Part shown: one piece after another, positions 14,724 through 17,203 of the stretch | Numbering within the stretch: the first letter of the stretch is position 1 | Layout: each line of letters begins with the position of its first letter | NCBI GenBank assembly: GCA_905235875.1 | Contig: CAJONL010000081.1 | Coordinates: 1 to 17,203, forward strand | Source: an uncultured Bacilli bacterium | GTDB taxonomy: Bacteria; Bacillota_I; Bacilli_A; RF39; UBA660 | Length of the DNA: 17,203 nucleotides | Reading direction: 5' to 3' | Position numbers and translations under genes: made by a program | Notes under the pieces: model-generated | What the model saw: only the letters and a program-made list of their open reading frames with translations | Database searches by the model: none | Told to the model about the DNA's origin: nothing

Positions 14724-15362
14724 TTAAATACTTTTTACTGCTTTTAAATATTTTATTCTAAAACCTTTATTAGAAAATTTATTTTCATACTCAGTAACTA
14801 TATTATCAAAATCCTTTTTCTGATGCAAATCAAGTGAAATATCTATTATTTTATAGCCATAGTTGGTAAGTGAAATAATAGAGTATAAAAATAAATCTTC
14901 ATTATCTGTTTTAAATTCAATTATATTTTCACCAATAAATATTATATCATACTTACTTAAAAAATTGAAACTAGTAAGTCTTCTTTTCTCATGCCTTTTT
15001 TTAGGCCAAGGATCTGAAAAGTTCAAATATATTTTAGTCACTTCTTTATAAAATAAATCATCTATTTTTTCAGCATCATAATTAATAAGAAACAAGTTAT
15101 TAAGCTTTCCCTTACCCTCTATTTCCTTTATACCTAGAGCTAAAACTGTATCTATTCTTTCAATACCTATAAAATTAATATCAGGATTATTCATTGCTTT
15201 TTCATAAATAAATTTACATTTACCGGTTCCTATTTCAATATTTATAGGGTGTTCATTTTTAAACAATTCTTTCCACTTTCCTTTATACTCAATTGGATTA
15301 CTTAAATAATAACTTGAATTAGAAAGTATCTCGTTTTTATTCTTTAAGTTTCTAACACGCAC
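14724..15362 (-). CDS. trmB: tRNA (guanine46-N7)-methyltransferase TrmB
   Basis: TrmB places m7G at position 46 in the tRNA variable loop using S-adenosylmethionine. The 212-residue product has the expected order of motifs: IEIGTGKCKF (SAM site, with Cys where Gly is usual), FIGIERIDT, NFSDPWPKKRHEKRRLT, FKTDNEDLF and a C-terminal TEYENKF. The frame is open to a GTG at 15371, but AGGTGAT (15367-15373) lies over that codon and is correctly spaced for the GTG at 15360-15362. That start gives MRVRNLKNK, like other TrmB proteins, which usually begin MR-R-. It heads a minus-strand series of envelope genes. Confidence 0.93.
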   Translation of the reverse strand: MRVRNLKNKNEILSNSSYYLSNPIEYKGKWKELFKNEHPINIEIGTGKCKFIYEKAMNNPDINFIGIERIDTVLALGIKEIEGKGKLNNLFLINYDAEKIDDLFYKEVTKIYLNFSDPWPKKRHEKRRLTSFNFLSKYDIIFIGENIIEFKTDNEDLFLYSIISLTNYGYKIIDISLDLHQKKDFDNIVTEYENKFSNKGFRIKYLKAVKSI

Positions 15363-15366
15363 TTTT

Positions 15367-15373
15367 ATCACCT
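15367..15373 (-). promoter_or_regulatory. SD that fixes the trmB start
   Basis: AGGTGAT on the minus strand is followed by four A residues and GTG at 15362. It overlaps the alternative GTG at 15371, ruling that out. Confidence 0.7.
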
Positions 15374-15379
15374 ACAAGT

Positions 15380-15385
15380 ATTATA
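15380..15385 (-). promoter_or_regulatory. Possible -10 element of trmB
   Basis: A perfect TATAAT on the minus strand sits 17 bases before the trmB start; transcription would begin near 15373, exactly at the SD. The -35 region (TTTTAA at 17 bases) is poor. Confidence 0.45.
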
Positions 15386-15449
15386 CAATAAATAGCCCAT
15401 AATTAAAACAACTAATTGCATATTATAAAATATCTAGGGAGGTAAAAAT

Positions 15450-15644
15450 ATGCAAAATACTAATCCATATTTTTCATCTGGTAATATAGCTTATTATCCA
15501 GAAAATAATTATGTATATAAAATTAACGAATTAGAAAATAGAGTTAAAATACTCGAAGAAAAATTAAAAGAACTTTCTAAAAATTATAATGATTATAACA
15601 ATTATAATAGTTTCGATTATAAAACAAGTATGCATATGATGTAG
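15450..15644 (+). CDS. Small coiled-coil protein, translationally linked to the MurE-like gene
   Basis: I do not recognise this 64-residue protein. The N-terminal 20 residues are rich in Asn, Tyr and Ser. Residues 25-42 (INELENRVKILEEKLKEL) have a perfect a/d heptad pattern (I25, L28, V32, L35, L39, L42), predicting a short parallel coiled coil. The C-terminus is Asn/Tyr-rich and ends TSMHMM. There is no signal peptide. Its reality is supported by a near-ideal SD (AGGGAGG, 15436-15442) seven bases before the ATG. It stops 3 bases before the next gene, which lacks an SD of its own. It may be an oligomeric partner of the ligase or merely a leader; the sequence does not decide. Confidence 0.75.
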   Translation: MQNTNPYFSSGNIAYYPENNYVYKINELENRVKILEEKLKELSKNYNDYNNYNSFDYKTSMHMM

Positions 15645-15647
15645 TTT

Positions 15648-17024
15648 ATGAATATTAAAACTAATTCTAAATATTTAAATGATAACGATATATTTATTTG
15701 TATCCATGATGAAATGGAAAACAGACATAAATACATAAAAGATATTAAAAAAGCAGCTTGTATTGTAGTAGATAAAGATATTAAAAATTTAATAAATAAT
15801 AATATCCCATATGTAAAGGTAAATAATACTAATGATACTTTTTTTGAAATATATAATAAGTATTACAATTACCCTCTTAAAAGTTTAAATTTAATCGGAG
15901 TAACAGGTACAGATGGAAAAACAACTACTGCTACACTTATCAAAGATATTCTAGGAAATTTTACAAAAACTTCTTATTTAGGTACCAATGGTTTTTCATA
16001 TAATAGCAATAATATTAAAACTAATAATACTACTCCGAGTATTGATGAAACTTTAAAATATGCCGATATTTCAAGAAACAATAACTGCAATTATATGGTT
16101 ATGGAAGCTTCTTCTGAAGGACTTTTACATAATAGATGTAACAATTTAACATTTAAAAGAATAATAATAACTAATATAACAGGAGATCACTTAAATGTTC
16201 ATAAGACTTTTGATAATTATTTAAATTCTAAACTTAAACTTTTTTCATTATTAGATAAAGATAAAACTGCTATTGTAAATATTGATGATAAGTCATATGA
16301 AATAATAAAAGATAAATACCCAAATTATAATTTAATAACTTATGGAAAAAATAAGAATGCGGATTTTAAAATTAGTAATATAAAAATATTTGAGTATAAA
16401 ACAGAGTTTAATCTAGAATATAAGAAAAAAGTATATAATATAAATAGTCCACTAATTGGGGTTTTTAATGTTTATAATCTCACTAGTGTAATAGCTCTTT
16501 TAGTATCTTTAAATATTGAAATAGATAAAGTAATAAATAATATCAAAAATATCAAAGAAGTAAGTGGTAGAAATAATATTTTTAAAACTAAAAATGGAGC
16601 AACTTTAATTTTAGACTATGCACATACTTTAAATGCAATTAAAGAAATGATGTTTTTCGCTAATAAAACTAGAAAAGGAAGAGTTATAACTATAACTGGA
16701 GCAGCTGGTGGAAGGGAAAAAGAAAAAAGAAAAAAAATAGGTAAACTTATTTCAGACTTTTCAGACTTAGTTATTTTTACTATGGATGATCCAAGATATG
16801 AAAAAGTCAAAGATATAAATAATGATCTTAAAAAAAATATAACTAAACATAATTATGTAGAGATTAAAAATAGAAAAAAAGCAATTAAATATGCAATTAA
16901 AAAAGCTAAAAAAAATGATCTAATTCTTTTACTAGGTAAAGGAACTGATAATTATATGGCTATTAAGAATAAAAAAATAAAATATAATGATCTAGCAGTA
17001 ATTAATAAATATATAGATAAATAA
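15648..17024 (+). CDS. murE: MurE-type UDP-N-acetylmuramoyl-tripeptide synthetase (Mur ligase)
   Basis: MurE adds the third amino acid (meso-diaminopimelate or L-Lys) to UDP-MurNAc-L-Ala-D-Glu in the cytoplasm. Motifs in the 458-residue product: ATP loop GVTGTDGKTTT (84-94), NTTPS (127-131), EASSEGL (153-159), TGDHL (178-182) with Lys195 at the carbamylated-lysine position, VSGRNN (305-310), DYAHT (323-327), the substrate motif DDPR (380-383) and GKGTD (430-434). The Arg of DDPR resembles diaminopimelate enzymes (DNPR) rather than Lys enzymes (DNPA). The Asn is Asp, and the GKGHE motif has become GKGTD, so amino-acid specificity is uncertain. The N-terminal domain is short. No SD precedes the ATG; translation is probably coupled to the 64-residue ORF. 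A divergent MurE paralogue cannot be excluded. Confidence 0.85.
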   Translation: MNIKTNSKYLNDNDIFICIHDEMENRHKYIKDIKKAACIVVDKDIKNLINNNIPYVKVNNTNDTFFEIYNKYYNYPLKSLNLIGVTGTDGKTTTATLIKDILGNFTKTSYLGTNGFSYNSNNIKTNNTTPSIDETLKYADISRNNNCNYMVMEASSEGLLHNRCNNLTFKRIIITNITGDHLNVHKTFDNYLNSKLKLFSLLDKDKTAIVNIDDKSYEIIKDKYPNYNLITYGKNKNADFKISNIKIFEYKTEFNLEYKKKVYNINSPLIGVFNVYNLTSVIALLVSLNIEIDKVINNIKNIKEVSGRNNIFKTKNGATLILDYAHTLNAIKEMMFFANKTRKGRVITITGAAGGREKEKRKKIGKLISDFSDLVIFTMDDPRYEKVKDINNDLKKNITKHNYVEIKNRKKAIKYAIKKAKKNDLILLLGKGTDNYMAIKNKKIKYNDLAVINKYIDK

Positions 17025-17069
17025 AAACTGATAATTAGAAATAATAACTAACTATCAGTTTTTATTTTA
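17021..17069. terminator. Terminator between the murE-like gene and a convergent gene
   Basis: ATAAAAACTGATA (17021-17033) pairs perfectly with TATCAGTTTTTAT (17053-17065); ATTAG/CTAAC extends the stem past one mismatch. The arms give A-runs on one side and T-runs on the other, so it can work for both the plus-strand murE-like gene and the minus-strand gene ending at 17091. Confidence 0.8.
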
Positions 17070-17090
17070 ATATTATATTATATTTTAATC

Positions 17091-17203
17091 TTATTTTTTT
17101 TCTTTAAAACCAGCACTTTTTAACTTGGATTTAATTCTATCTTTAGACTGTTCACCATCAATAGTAATTAAACTCTTTTGTCCATTTTTATAAAAAAGAA
17201 CAG
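17091..17203 (-). CDS. C-terminal end of an unrecognised protein (cut by window edge)
   Basis: One minus-strand frame stays open from the window end to a TAA at 17091-17093 and encodes a basic 36-residue C-terminus. It contains FYKNGQKSLITIDGE followed by a helical, Lys-rich end (IKSKLKSAGFKEKK). The other two minus-strand frames are interrupted. The stop lies 22 bases from the shared terminator, supporting a real gene end. Too little is present to name a family. Confidence 0.55.
   Translation of the reverse strand, partial: VLFYKNGQKSLITIDGEQSKDRIKSKLKSAGFKEKK

Noticed and set aside
14863..15051. Plus-strand frame antisense to trmB
   Set aside because: It is the shadow of a well-identified gene.
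16616..16810. Minus-strand frame antisense to the murE-like gene
   Set aside because: It is the shadow of a well-identified gene and has no start signal.

Overview
The window is strongly AT-rich, densely packed DNA from a walled, low-GC Gram-positive bacterium. UGG encodes Trp and UGA acts as a stop, so the standard code applies and this is not a code-reassigned mycoplasma. Good Shine-Dalgarno (SD) sites (GGAGG, or GGTGAT close to the start), Sec signal peptides, a lipoprotein, a YtxG/YtxH-type pair, a MurE ligase and InlB/SpaA-type surface repeats fit an uncultured gut Bacilli-type lineage (RF39-like). That placement is inference from gene content only. There are no tRNA, rRNA, CRISPR or insertion-sequence features.

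Layout. Positions 1-666 (minus) hold rimM and the start of trmD, overlapping by 11 bases. Positions 822-6020 (minus) hold one very large secreted surface protein: a unique N-terminal domain, nine InlB-B-like modules, then four CnaB/SpaA-type domains, with its own promoter and terminator and no sortase signal. Positions 6141 to about 8718 (minus) hold a two-gene cassette: an E2/CAT-fold acyltransferase-like protein without the canonical active-site His, and an overlapping acyl-CoA-synthetase-like AMP-forming ligase. Positions 8851-11348 (plus) hold a complete NitT/TauT-type ABC importer (binding protein, ATPase, permease), promoter to terminator. Positions 11440-12255 (plus) hold a DUF368 membrane protein, the family of undecaprenyl-phosphate translocases. 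It converges with a minus-strand operon at 12262-15362: trmB, a lipoprotein, a long acidic cytosolic protein, a DUF948/YtxG-like protein and a YtxH-like protein. Positions 15450-17024 (plus) hold a 64-residue coiled-coil protein coupled to a MurE-type ligase, closed by a terminator facing the 3' end of an unrecognised minus-strand gene at the window edge.

Functionally the window mixes translation and tRNA modification (rimM, trmD, trmB), envelope building (MurE, DUF368, YtxH/YtxG, lipoprotein, acidic protein) and accessory functions (giant surface protein, ABC importer, acyl ligase/acyltransferase). The most unusual points are the cysteine-paired InlB-like modules in which both cysteines are lost together, the four CnaB domains with intact isopeptide triads in a protein lacking an LPXTG signal, the His-less E2-like acyltransferase overlapping an acyl ligase, and the acidic protein with repeated DDLGL motifs in an envelope operon.
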